Assembly (NCBI GenBank): GCA_030646715.1
Contig: JAUSLJ010000033.1
Coordinates: forward strand, 124,001-188,000
Reading direction: 5' to 3'
Source: Agitococcus sp.
GTDB lineage: Bacteria; Pseudomonadota; Gammaproteobacteria; Pseudomonadales; Moraxellaceae
DNA: 64,000 nucleotides
Shown here piece by piece: positions 43,680 through 54,110 of the stretch. Under the pieces are notes generated by a model, which saw nothing but the letters and a program-made list of their open reading frames with translations, was not told the DNA's origin and did not search any database. Made by a program: the position numbers and the translations under genes. Position 1 is the stretch's first letter. Each line of letters opens with the position of its first letter.

Positions 43680-46395
43680 TGACCTCCAACAGTAAACGAG
43701 AGCCTTGGCGAGTAGTCGCTAGGGTTTTAGAGCCTTGTATTAATTGACATTTGCTGGCATTGGCAAAGGTAATGCTAATCGGTTGATAGCCCGTTAACGA
43801 CAGATCTAGCGTGTTTTTGCTACGCGTAAAACGGTTAATACGAGCATTGGTCGATTCAACATAAGGTAGAGTGTTGTTGGCCGATTGCGTCACTAAGTTG
43901 GCATTGCTGTTTAATAAATGGACATAATTTTGCCCGTTATAACGATTAAATCCTGCCACTTGCGGGCTATCAGCAAAATTAATATGGTTCTTTTCATCCG
44001 TCCAACGCACTGTTTTTAAGTCGCCATTACCCCGAAAACGATAACCTTCAGGCGTACGGGCTATGACAAAATCATTAAAATCTAACACTTTTTTAATATA
44101 TTCAGAGCTATAAATGGGGAAAACGGGTTGTTTTAATGCCCATTGATAAACTTTATGCAGTGAATTTAACGAAGCCGTTTTGGAAACAATATAAGAATGA
44201 TAATAAATATCTATTGGTTTAAAACGGTAAGGTTTGTCGGTGAGTTCATACGTCTCAATAACACGTTCAAAACCATAAAAAGGGCCTATCCAATTGTTCG
44301 TATAAACGTTTTCATTTTGATTGGGGGCAAAAACCTGAAAATTGCCACCTTTAGGAATACCCAAGCCTGCAATTCGTGTCCAAGAATTTTGACTGCGGGT
44401 GATGGTGGTATCGCCGCCGTTCATATTGAGTACACCTGCATTTACCGTTTCGGCGATGGCGTTAGGCGTAGCGACACAATTACCTGTCCATAATAAAGCT
44501 TTTACTTTTTTATCTTTAGGCGCGAGTCGCTTATTAATGTAATCAATTGAACCTTGAATTTCCCGCTCTGCTGAATATTGATAGCCTTTTAGTGGCAAAT
44601 GGTAGCCTTCACTGTTGTCGGCATTTTCGGCTTTCACCCACGAAAAAGGATGCGAATACGAGTGACTGGCAATTTCTACCCACGGTAAAGCAAAGCTTTG
44701 CTGGTACAGTTTTTCTAAGGCGGCTGATTTATCAGGATACAAACCGTCAGGACTGACTTCGCCTTCAATAGCCGATAAAGTCGTCGGGATTTGATAGCGT
44801 TTTAATACTTCGTTAAGCATCACTTCGCCATTAAAGGGATATTTGGCGCGTTCAGCCAAACTCATAAAACCATCACCATCAATATGCACCATCAACAAAC
44901 GACGACCATTTTCGGTGGTGACATCGGCAATCGGGCGGTGTAGGTCTAATTTTAATGCGCGTTGTAAAAAGGCGAGGGGATTAATATGCCAACGTGCACC
45001 CGCATTATCATGGGGTAATTCTTCAATGGTATAAGGTGCTAACACATAGCCGCCCCATGAAGTAATAGCGGCAGGATGAAACTCTTGCCCTTGTTGATTG
45101 GCGAGGGTTAATAACGGCTGACTGTTGGCATCGGCACGAATAGGGTAAAGATGGCTTTGCCGCGCACGGACAGGAATTTCAAAGCCCATCATCGGGTCTT
45201 GGTTTTTTACCGTCAACACATCAGCGGCGGTTAATTCTTGGTAATTCAGCCCTAATATGGGCAATAAACCACTATCAGCATTCACGCCAAAACGGCTAAA
45301 AATGGCAATCGGCATTCCTGCGTTTATTTGCTGTTCTAGCCAACGCGGATAGTCACTGTTACTGGCGATCGAGTCATCGTTGATCCAACTGATAATACCT
45401 GCATAACGCCCTGTTAACGGTTGTGTCGGTAATTTGCTGTTGAACGGCAAATATTCAATACTCAAACCTAAATAAGCCAATGGCGCGCTTAAAAATCGTT
45501 GACCATCAGCATAATGTAAGTCTGCGCTTTCGGCAGGGTTATAAATAATCAACACTTTACGCGGTAACACCTCAATGTCGCCGACACCTAACATATCTAA
45601 ATTGGGTGTGCTGATCCACGGGATATAACCATCAGCACGAATTTTTGCTGCCGTTTCACGCGCCAGCGGTCGATCTTTTGCGGCGACATAATCAATCATT
45701 AACACAGGTAGGTGATATTGTTGCTTGACGATTTCGGCTTGTTTTTTAATCCACGTTTGATCATTGGCGGATACGGGCTTAAATTTTTGCTGTTGAGCAT
45801 CCCAACCTTGATATAACGACTCAATTGCCACCATCCATGCTAAGTCATGTAGTTCAGGCAATACTTCAAAACCCCGATTAAAAATCAGTTTTGCTTCAGG
45901 CCAGCGTTTTTTCAGTTCACGAATGGTGTTTTTTAAGCCCGCTTCTTGACGCTGACGTTGTTCAGGAGTTTTGGCAAATAGTTGATAAGAATCTAAGGTG
46001 TCTAAAAAGAAGCCGCGATAGCCTTTTGCCCATAACGGGGCAATGACATGATCAGCAAAAAAACTTGGCCATTCGGGGGCGGATTGGTCAATGACACGGC
46101 TTGCCCATGCTTGATTGTTGCCTTTTAGCCATGCTTTAGGAATAGCGGCAAAATAGGGTTTACTCGGATGAACTTCGCCAACGCTGGCGTAAGCAAATAA
46201 CTCGTGGTCTTTAGTATTGTAATTTTCAGGAGTGATGCTAGCAGCATCGGGATCAACTACAGCGACATCATATGCGCGTAACTCGGCCAAAGGCGGATTG
46301 ACACCATAAAATAAGGCGACATTCATTTGTTGCTCAGCAAAAGCACTGAAGCAATAAAGGCAGAGCAGGGGGAGCAACAAAAAACGAATGATCAA
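43636..46395 (-). CDS. pelA: PelA: glycoside hydrolase (GH166/GH114-like) and polysaccharide deacetylase
   Basis: 919 aa; signal peptide; FYGVNPPLAELRAYDVAVVDPDA, ASVGEVHP, FLDTLDSY; deacetylase region with HIDGDG, SHSYSHPFSW. Confidence 0.93.
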   Translation of the reverse strand: MIIRFLLLPLLCLYCFSAFAEQQMNVALFYGVNPPLAELRAYDVAVVDPDAASITPENYNTKDHELFAYASVGEVHPSKPYFAAIPKAWLKGNNQAWASRVIDQSAPEWPSFFADHVIAPLWAKGYRGFFLDTLDSYQLFAKTPEQRQRQEAGLKNTIRELKKRWPEAKLIFNRGFEVLPELHDLAWMVAIESLYQGWDAQQQKFKPVSANDQTWIKKQAEIVKQQYHLPVLMIDYVAAKDRPLARETAAKIRADGYIPWISTPNLDMLGVGDIEVLPRKVLIIYNPAESADLHYADGQRFLSAPLAYLGLSIEYLPFNSKLPTQPLTGRYAGIISWINDDSIASNSDYPRWLEQQINAGMPIAIFSRFGVNADSGLLPILGLNYQELTAADVLTVKNQDPMMGFEIPVRARQSHLYPIRADANSQPLLTLANQQGQEFHPAAITSWGGYVLAPYTIEELPHDNAGARWHINPLAFLQRALKLDLHRPIADVTTENGRRLLMVHIDGDGFMSLAERAKYPFNGEVMLNEVLKRYQIPTTLSAIEGEVSPDGLYPDKSAALEKLYQQSFALPWVEIASHSYSHPFSWVKAENADNSEGYHLPLKGYQYSAEREIQGSIDYINKRLAPKDKKVKALLWTGNCVATPNAIAETVNAGVLNMNGGDTTITRSQNSWTRIAGLGIPKGGNFQVFAPNQNENVYTNNWIGPFYGFERVIETYELTDKPYRFKPIDIYYHSYIVSKTASLNSLHKVYQWALKQPVFPIYSSEYIKKVLDFNDFVIARTPEGYRFRGNGDLKTVRWTDEKNHINFADSPQVAGFNRYNGQNYVHLLNSNANLVTQSANNTLPYVESTNARINRFTRSKNTLDLSLTGYQPISITFANASKCQLIQGSKTLATTRQGSRLLLEVNAHELTALRLSCRP

Positions 46396-46475
46396 AGTGC
46401 CAATTTCCTATATCGCTAAAATCACGCTTGATAACAGCAGGGTTAACCACCATTTTGAGAGCGTCATATCTAGTC

Positions 46476-46499
46476 AAAGTGTGATCAAGTTAACACTTT
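46476..46499. promoter_or_regulatory. Inverted repeat AAAGTGT-N10-ACACTTT upstream of pelA, candidate operator
   Basis: AAAGTGT at 46476-46482 and ACACTTT at 46493-46499; another AAAGTGT at 46561-46567. Confidence 0.35.
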
Positions 46500-46665
46500 C
46501 TGGTGACTGTGCCATTGGCCGATGTTTTCAATGTTCCGAAAATAAAGTCAATTGTGTTGCAAAGTGTAATGGATTCGTCATAGATTTGTGAGGGGGTTCA
46601 CGGAATTATTGTTTCTATTACGATAGGAGGTGTTTTTTCGGCGATGAGAAAGTGGATGAGATGTT

Positions 46666-48795
46666 TTATAAGCTTTTAACTGTCCGTCCTAAGCCTGTAC
46701 GGGTGACTTTTTCGACACCCGACAAAATGCGAATACGCTTAATAATTTGCGCTAAATGAATACGGTTTTTCACGGTTAAATTCATACTAATGACAGCGTG
46801 TTGCGCGCCTTTTTCTTGCATATTAATACTTTCTATATTGGCATCGCTGGCGGCAACCGATTGTGCAACTTCCGCAAGCATCCCGCGTTGATTGGCTAAC
46901 TCAATGCGTAATTCGCTTTGAAACTCTCGGTTAATGTCTTTTGCCCATTGTAAGGGCATACATTTATCGGGCGTGTCCCGCAACTCCATCACCACATTTC
47001 TGCACGCATCACGATGAATTACCACGCCCCGTCCCGCACTCAAATGACCAATGATGCTGTCACCCGGTAAAGGACGGCAACAACGGGCATAGGACACTAC
47101 TAAACCTTCAGTCCCTGTAATTGCCAAATGGCGGGCGTTGGGGCGAGAGTGTTCTTTAATATCTTCAGGCAATAAACGACGAGCCACTAACTGCGGCGCA
47201 CGATTGCCTAAACCGATATCTGCCAATAATTCATCTAAAGAATCAAAATTTAATTCGGCTAACGCGTATTGCAGTACCATTGCGTCAATGTCATGTAAAC
47301 GGGTGCCGTAAGCCGATAACGACTTATCTAATAAACGGCGGCCTAATTCCACCGACTCCGATAATTGTTGTTCTTTCAAGAAGTTGCGAATATTGGTACG
47401 CGCTTTACTGGTAATGACAAAGTTCAGCCAATGCGGGTTCGGTGACGCACCTGGAGCAGTGACAATTTCCACGGTTTGCCCCGTATTTAACGGCAAACTT
47501 AAGGCTGCTAAACGTGAGTCCACTTTTGCTGCAATACAACTATTACCGACATCGGAATGAATGGCATAGGCAAAATCAACGGGAGTCGCGCCTTTAGGCA
47601 AGGTAAAAATACGGCCTTTAGGAGTAAAAACATAAACTTCATCAGGGAATAAATCAATTTTAACGTTTTCGATAAAATCTAAAGAGTTACCCGCATTTTT
47701 TTGCAGTTCTAGTAGCGACGACATCCATTCCCGCGCCCGTGCTTGGGAGGTGTGATTAAAGCCATCTTTATACAACCAATGGGCGGCAATGCCGTTATTG
47801 GCCATCGCTTCCATCGCTTCGGTGCGGATTTGTACCTCAATCGGCACACCACGTTGACCTTTTAATAAGCTATGTAAAGACTGATAACCATTGGCTTTGG
47901 GGATAGCGATGTAATCTTTAAACTTTCCCGGAATGGGCTTATATAAATTGTGTACCACACCTAAAGTGCGATAACAGGTATCCACCGAATCGACAATAAC
48001 GCGAAAACCATACACATCCATGATTTCATCAAAAGACTTTTGTTTGTCTTTCATCTTTTGATAAATACTGAGCAGATGTTTTTCGCGGCCAATGACCTTG
48101 GCTTTAATACCACTGTCTTGCAGGCGTTTTTCTAAAGCTTGACGAATATTGGTTACGCCTTCTTTACGATTACCATGCGCGACTTTCACGGCTTTTTGAA
48201 TTAACGGGGCGCGCATCGGGAATAACGCAAAAAAACACAAATCTTCTAATTCTACCCGTACTTCATTCATCCCCAAGCGATTGGCGAGTGGTGCATAAAT
48301 ATCAAGGGTTTCTTGGGCGATGCGTTTGCGTTTTTCGGGTTTGAGGACATCCAACGTACGCATATTGTGCAAGCGATCAGCGAGTTTGACGATAATGACA
48401 CGAATGTCTTTGGTCATCGCTAACATCATTTTGCGTAGATTTTCGGCTTGTGCTTCGGCTTTAGAAATATGGCCGACTTTTTCTAATTTGGTGACACCAT
48501 CGACTAATTCGGCGACTTCGGCACTAAACAGTTGGGCGAGTTCGGCTTTACTGACCCCTGTATCTTCAATGACATCATGAAGCATGGCGGCCATCAAACT
48601 TTGATGGTCCATGTGCATGGCACTGAGGATTTCGGCGACTGCTAACGGGTGGGTAATATAAGGTGTGCCATCGCGGCGCATTTGTTGGCCATGAGCGCGT
48701 TCGGCAAAGGTATATGCGTCACGAACTAAGGCTATTTGTGCAGGTGCCAAATAACTACTGAGATGTTGACAGAGGACTTCAAGTCCAGCACTCAT
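46666..48795 (-). CDS. spoT: Bifunctional (p)ppGpp synthetase/hydrolase SpoT
   Basis: HDVIEDT hydrolase motif, TGS and ACT domains; start at MSAGLEV; next to rpoZ-gmk. Confidence 0.96.
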   Translation of the reverse strand: MSAGLEVLCQHLSSYLAPAQIALVRDAYTFAERAHGQQMRRDGTPYITHPLAVAEILSAMHMDHQSLMAAMLHDVIEDTGVSKAELAQLFSAEVAELVDGVTKLEKVGHISKAEAQAENLRKMMLAMTKDIRVIIVKLADRLHNMRTLDVLKPEKRKRIAQETLDIYAPLANRLGMNEVRVELEDLCFFALFPMRAPLIQKAVKVAHGNRKEGVTNIRQALEKRLQDSGIKAKVIGREKHLLSIYQKMKDKQKSFDEIMDVYGFRVIVDSVDTCYRTLGVVHNLYKPIPGKFKDYIAIPKANGYQSLHSLLKGQRGVPIEVQIRTEAMEAMANNGIAAHWLYKDGFNHTSQARAREWMSSLLELQKNAGNSLDFIENVKIDLFPDEVYVFTPKGRIFTLPKGATPVDFAYAIHSDVGNSCIAAKVDSRLAALSLPLNTGQTVEIVTAPGASPNPHWLNFVITSKARTNIRNFLKEQQLSESVELGRRLLDKSLSAYGTRLHDIDAMVLQYALAELNFDSLDELLADIGLGNRAPQLVARRLLPEDIKEHSRPNARHLAITGTEGLVVSYARCCRPLPGDSIIGHLSAGRGVVIHRDACRNVVMELRDTPDKCMPLQWAKDINREFQSELRIELANQRGMLAEVAQSVAASDANIESINMQEKGAQHAVISMNLTVKNRIHLAQIIKRIRILSGVEKVTRTGLGRTVKSL

Positions 48796-48889
48796 ACGGC
48801 ACTCTAATAAATAAAAAATAGGGGATGACACAGATAAACAGCGACCGCCTGAGCAGCGAGCTACTGTTTATATATATCATCCCTTGTCA

Positions 48890-49150
48890 TTAGAAGCTAG
48901 GTTGTTCTAACGCCAACATCATGTCTTCTTCGTCATGATCTTCTTCAACTTTTTGCGTCAACAAATGACGGTCAATATGGCCTGCGGCGATTTCACGCAA
49001 AGCCATCACCGTTGGTTTATCATTTTCCCACGGTAAGAACGGTTCTTTATTGCCAGTGGACAGTTGGCGAGCGCGTTTTGCGGCAACCAATACTAATTCG
49101 AAGCGGTTTTCGACCGCGCCTAAACAATCTTCAACGGTAACACGAGCCAT
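48890..49150 (-). CDS. rpoZ: RNA polymerase omega subunit
   Basis: [30 protein letters not shown]. Confidence 0.97.
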   Translation of the reverse strand: MARVTVEDCLGAVENRFELVLVAAKRARQLSTGNKEPFLPWENDKPTVMALREIAAGHIDRHLLTQKVEEDHDEEDMMLALEQPSF

Positions 49151-49203
49151 ACTGACCTCTAAATACTGAAAACTAACAAGCAACCTTTGATTGTAGGGAA
49201 AGA

Positions 49204-50080
<877 letters not shown>

Positions 50081-50087
50081 TTTTGGC

Positions 50088-53000
50088 TTATGAGGGGTGT
50101 GAACCTGCGCTTGCTCTCAAACTTTCATATAAGCCCGCGTTATTCAGTAAAATATCCAATAAACCTGCCCGTACTTTTTCCGAGTCTAGAGCTTGTTTGC
50201 TCATCGTCGTATTAGCGGCGAAGGCATCAATAATTGCGTTCATCATTTCGCTACTGAGGTCGGGGGAATTAGAAAATTGCTCTTTACTATTATTACTGGC
50301 TTGCTGCCTGAGTATTTCGGACTCTAATAATTTACCTTTGAGTACTTGGTTCACGAATACTAATTTATCATTTTCAGTCAGTTCACCTTCAAACAATTGA
50401 TTAACCTTGGCGATGATTTCCACCAAATAGGCTTTTTCTTTTTCGTGAATTTCGCCTGTGCCTATATCGGTAATGGCGGATAATTTAAGGGGATAACCTT
50501 CAGTTAAGGGTAGGTTTTGTGCGCCTTGTTTTTTCAATTTGTGGTGAGTGAGCGTCAGTTTAGATAGATCAATGCCATCACGCTCGCGGCCAAAGGCTAA
50601 CAACGGCATGAGGCGTTTAAAGAAAATGGCACGTTTCTCGATGTCAGTATTGCCATAGTCAAAAATCTGCGACAAAAACGCATACAGGCGCATATAGCCA
50701 CCCATGTCGCGCTTAAATAAAATTAGTCCATTGAGTTCGTTTTGAGCTTCTTGTGTGCTATCGGCATCCTGTTTACTTTTGGCGAGTGCCAGTTGTTGTT
50801 GCGCGGCTTTGTAGCGTTTCAGCAATCTATCGACGACAGGTTCTAATGCTGAAATTAGCTCGGCTTGGCTGGCATTGGGTTTTAGCTCTACCGCCACGAC
50901 TCTATCAACTTCAAAATCGTCGTAATAGCCCAAGCTGTCGAGTTTGGAGCGTAAGTCATAGACCAAGTGCGGATTAGTCACATCTTCTAATTCGGCGGTG
51001 GTGTGATAGGTTTTGAAGGCGGCCAAAATGTCTTCGGGTTTGTTGATGAAGTCTAAAATATAGGTGGTGTCTTTGGTCGGGTAGGCACGATTCAACCGCG
51101 ACAAGGTTTGTACCGCCTGAATACCGCCTAGTTTTTTATCGACATACATACCGCACAATAATGGCTGATCAAAGCCTGTTTGAAACTTATTGGCGACCAA
51201 TAATACTTGGTATTCGTCGGTGCTAAAGGCTTCGCGCATATCGCGGCCACGAAGATTCGGGTTTAGCAGTTTGCTGTTTTCGGTTAATGGCTCGGGGTGA
51301 GACTCCATATCAATCACTTCACCCGAAAAAGCGACTAATGTTCCCAGTTTATAACCTTGGTCTTTGATGTATTTATCAATCGCTAACTGCCAACGTACCG
51401 CTTCTAAACGACTGCTCACCACCACCATTGCTTTAGCTTTACCACTGAGTAAAGGCGCAACATTCTCGCGAAAATGCTCAACCACGACTTGTACTTTTTG
51501 GGCGATATTGTAGGGATGCAATTTTACCCAACGCATAATGCCTTTCATGGCTTCGCCACGTTCTACCGATTTTTCGTCAAACTCTTCGCCTTCATTGGCT
51601 AACTTAAAGGCGAGTGAATAAGACGTGTAGTTTTGGAGCACATCAAGGATAAAACCTTCTTCAATGGCTTGCTGCATCGAGTAAACATGAAATGGTGCAG
51701 GTAAATTGTCGGCACTGGCAGGTAAATCAGGATTAGGGCGACGGCCAAATAGTTCTAAGGTTTTGGCTTTTGGTGTGGCGGTAAAGGCGACATAAGTAAT
51801 GCCTGCATCATTTGCGCGTGCTGCCATTTGCGCGGCTAGTAAGTCTTCGGTACTGACTTCGCCGCCATCGGCTAAGTCGTTAAGTTCTTCAACAGAGAGT
51901 AATTGCTTGAGCTTAGAAGCAGCTTCGCCCGTTTGTGAACTGTGTGCTTCATCGGCAATGACGGCAAAGCGTTTGCCTTCGGTTGCGGCGAGGTCTTGCA
52001 CGGCTTTTAGGGCAAAGGGGAAGGTCTGAATGGTACAGACAACAATCTTTTTACCGCCTGAGAGTGCATTAGCTAACTCACCGCTTTTACTATTGCTTTC
52101 GCCTTTGATCGTAGCGACAACACCTGCGGTACGTTCAAAGTCAAAAATGGCTTCTTGCAGTTGGCTGTCTAAGACGGTGCGGTCAGAAACCACTAACACT
52201 GAATCGAATAATTTATTGTGTTGGGCATCGTGCAGGTCGGCTAAGAAGTGTGCTGACCATGCAATAGAATTGGTTTTGCCTGAACCTGCGGAGTGTTGAA
52301 TTAGGTATTTGCCGCCGATGCCTTCGTTAAGTACCGAGGCTAATAGTTTACGAGTGGCATCCAACTGGTGATAACGGGGGAAAATTAGGCTGGCGAGTTG
52401 TTTTTTGCTGTCGCGTTTGCCGACCAAGTAGCGGCCTAAAATTTCGAGCCAACTGTCACGCGCCCAGACGTTTTCCCACAGGTAAGCGGTGCGATGGCCT
52501 TTCTCATTGGGTGGATTACCCGCCGCGCCATTGTCGCCTTGGTTAAACGGTAAAAAGACGGTGGCTGCGCCTTGCAGTTTGGTGGTCATATACACTTCGC
52601 TATTACTCACAGCAAAATGAACTAATGCACCACGCGGAAAGTCGAGCAAAGGTTCGGCGGCGTTTTGGTTTTTGGGGCGAGGGTGACGGTCATAGCGATA
52701 TTGGTCGATGGCATCATTCACGCTTTGGGTGAAGTTGGTTTTTAGCTCTACGGTGGCAACAGGTAGGCCATTCACAAACAATACTAAGTCGATGTTGTTT
52801 TCGTTATGTAGTGAATAACGCACTTGGCGCACCACGCGCAAGCGATTAGCGGCATAACGGCTTTGTAAGTCGGGATTCATCGCCAGTGCAGGTTTAAACT
52901 GCGCTAACTGTAAGGGTTGACGTAAGCCCAATAGCTCTATGCCGTGACGTAAGACCGTTAATGTGCCTTGGTCGTCTAGTTGTTTACGCAGTCGGTCAAG

Positions 53001-53210
53001 GACGACTTTTTGAGCAGTTGCACCATGATTTTTTGTAAGGGTTTGCCATGCTTGCGGCTGAGTGCTTTGTATCCACGCGATAACATCGGCAGGGTACAGG
53101 GCATAGGCGCGGTCATAATTTACGGCATCGCCTTCGCTGTATAACCAACCATGAGCCGCCAAATGATTGCAGATGTCGTTTTCAAAGGCGATTTCCTTGT
53201 GGATGCTCAT
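50088..53210 (-). CDS. hsdR: Type I restriction enzyme R subunit
   Basis: 1040 aa; PD-(D/E)xK-like IDLVLFVNGLPVATVELK, HSAGSGKTNSIAW, DEAHSSQ helicase motifs. Confidence 0.96.
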   Translation of the reverse strand: MSIHKEIAFENDICNHLAAHGWLYSEGDAVNYDRAYALYPADVIAWIQSTQPQAWQTLTKNHGATAQKVVLDRLRKQLDDQGTLTVLRHGIELLGLRQPLQLAQFKPALAMNPDLQSRYAANRLRVVRQVRYSLHNENNIDLVLFVNGLPVATVELKTNFTQSVNDAIDQYRYDRHPRPKNQNAAEPLLDFPRGALVHFAVSNSEVYMTTKLQGAATVFLPFNQGDNGAAGNPPNEKGHRTAYLWENVWARDSWLEILGRYLVGKRDSKKQLASLIFPRYHQLDATRKLLASVLNEGIGGKYLIQHSAGSGKTNSIAWSAHFLADLHDAQHNKLFDSVLVVSDRTVLDSQLQEAIFDFERTAGVVATIKGESNSKSGELANALSGGKKIVVCTIQTFPFALKAVQDLAATEGKRFAVIADEAHSSQTGEAASKLKQLLSVEELNDLADGGEVSTEDLLAAQMAARANDAGITYVAFTATPKAKTLELFGRRPNPDLPASADNLPAPFHVYSMQQAIEEGFILDVLQNYTSYSLAFKLANEGEEFDEKSVERGEAMKGIMRWVKLHPYNIAQKVQVVVEHFRENVAPLLSGKAKAMVVVSSRLEAVRWQLAIDKYIKDQGYKLGTLVAFSGEVIDMESHPEPLTENSKLLNPNLRGRDMREAFSTDEYQVLLVANKFQTGFDQPLLCGMYVDKKLGGIQAVQTLSRLNRAYPTKDTTYILDFINKPEDILAAFKTYHTTAELEDVTNPHLVYDLRSKLDSLGYYDDFEVDRVVAVELKPNASQAELISALEPVVDRLLKRYKAAQQQLALAKSKQDADSTQEAQNELNGLILFKRDMGGYMRLYAFLSQIFDYGNTDIEKRAIFFKRLMPLLAFGRERDGIDLSKLTLTHHKLKKQGAQNLPLTEGYPLKLSAITDIGTGEIHEKEKAYLVEIIAKVNQLFEGELTENDKLVFVNQVLKGKLLESEILRQQASNNSKEQFSNSPDLSSEMMNAIIDAFAANTTMSKQALDSEKVRAGLLDILLNNAGLYESLRASAGSHPS

Positions 53211-53212
53211 TT

Positions 53213-53549
53213 AAATCTCCCCTAACCCCTCTTTAGGAAAGAGGGGGATTTTCTTTGTTTTGGCAGGCGTTGTAGTGTTGCATAAGTTGTTGTTTAAGCA
53301 AAAGCAAATCTCCCCTAGCCCCTCTTTGCCAAAGAGGGGGACTTTCTTTGATTTGGCGTATATTTTCGTCAAAAAAGAGAATGCTCCTCCCTTTAGGAAA
53401 GGGAGGCTGGGAGGGGTTTTTTGTAGTCGAAAAGCGAATCTCCCCTAGCCCCTCTTTGCCAAAGAGGGGGATTTTCTTTGCTTTGGCGTTGATTTTAGTC
53501 AAAAAAGAGAATGCCCCTCCCTTTATCAAAGGGAGGTTGGGAGGGATTA
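53213..53549. repeat. AAATCYCCCC-family repeat array (several hairpins)
   Basis: Alternating CCCCTCTTT...AAAGAGGGG and CCTCCCTTT...AAAGGGAGG hairpins with conserved linkers (actttctttg..tttggcg..tttagtcaaaaaagagaatg). Confidence 0.9.
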
Positions 53550-53906
53550 AATTTTGCTTTTAACTATTTGATAAATAACACCAATAACCTCGTTTAAATG
53601 ACACAATACTTGTCGATTGTCAAACCGAATAACCTGCAAACCGAGTGCGTTTAATACGTCCGTACGTTCGTTGTCATAGGCTATCGCATCAGCTTCGTTA
53701 TGATGTCCGCCATCTAATTCGATGATGAGCTTGGCAGCGGCGCAATAAAAATCAACAATATAATTAGCGAGTGGTTTTTGGCGGTAAAAATGGACTCCGC
53801 AAATTTGTTGGCGGCGTAGTTTTTGCCATAGCATTTGTTCGGCTTTGGTCATGTTGTTGCGAAGTTGGCGGGCGAGTGGTGGTAGGTGTGCTTGATATGG
53901 TTGCAT
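53547..53906 (-). CDS. DUF559 (Vsr-like fold) endonuclease-domain protein
   Basis: 119 aa; LARQLRNNMTKAEQMLWQKLRRQQICGVHFYRQKPLANYIVDFYCAAAKLIIELDGGHHNE...YDNERTDVLNALGLQVIRFDN. Confidence 0.92.
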   Translation of the reverse strand: MQPYQAHLPPLARQLRNNMTKAEQMLWQKLRRQQICGVHFYRQKPLANYIVDFYCAAAKLIIELDGGHHNEADAIAYDNERTDVLNALGLQVIRFDNRQVLCHLNEVIGVIYQIVKSKI

Positions 53907-53933
53907 TTTTAATATCCTTATTTAAATCTCCCC

Positions 53934-54110
53934 TAACCCCTCTTTACTAAAGAGGGGGACTTTCTTTGCTTTGGCGTTGATTTTAGCCAAAAAAGCAAAT
54001 CTCCCCCAGCCCCTCTTTGCCAAAGAGGGGAGTTTTCTTTGTCGTGGCGTATGTTTTAGTCAAAAAAGAGAACGCCCCTCCCTTTAGGAAAGGGAGGCTG
54101 GGAGGGATTT
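53934..54110. repeat. AAATCYCCCC-family composite repeat
   Basis: aaatctcccctaacccctctttactaaagaggggg...cctccctttaggaaagggaggctgggagggattt. Confidence 0.9.

Noticed and set aside
53213-54110. Possible CRISPR array
   Set aside because: Units are palindromic with conserved linkers instead of unique spacers, spacing is irregular, and no cas genes are present.
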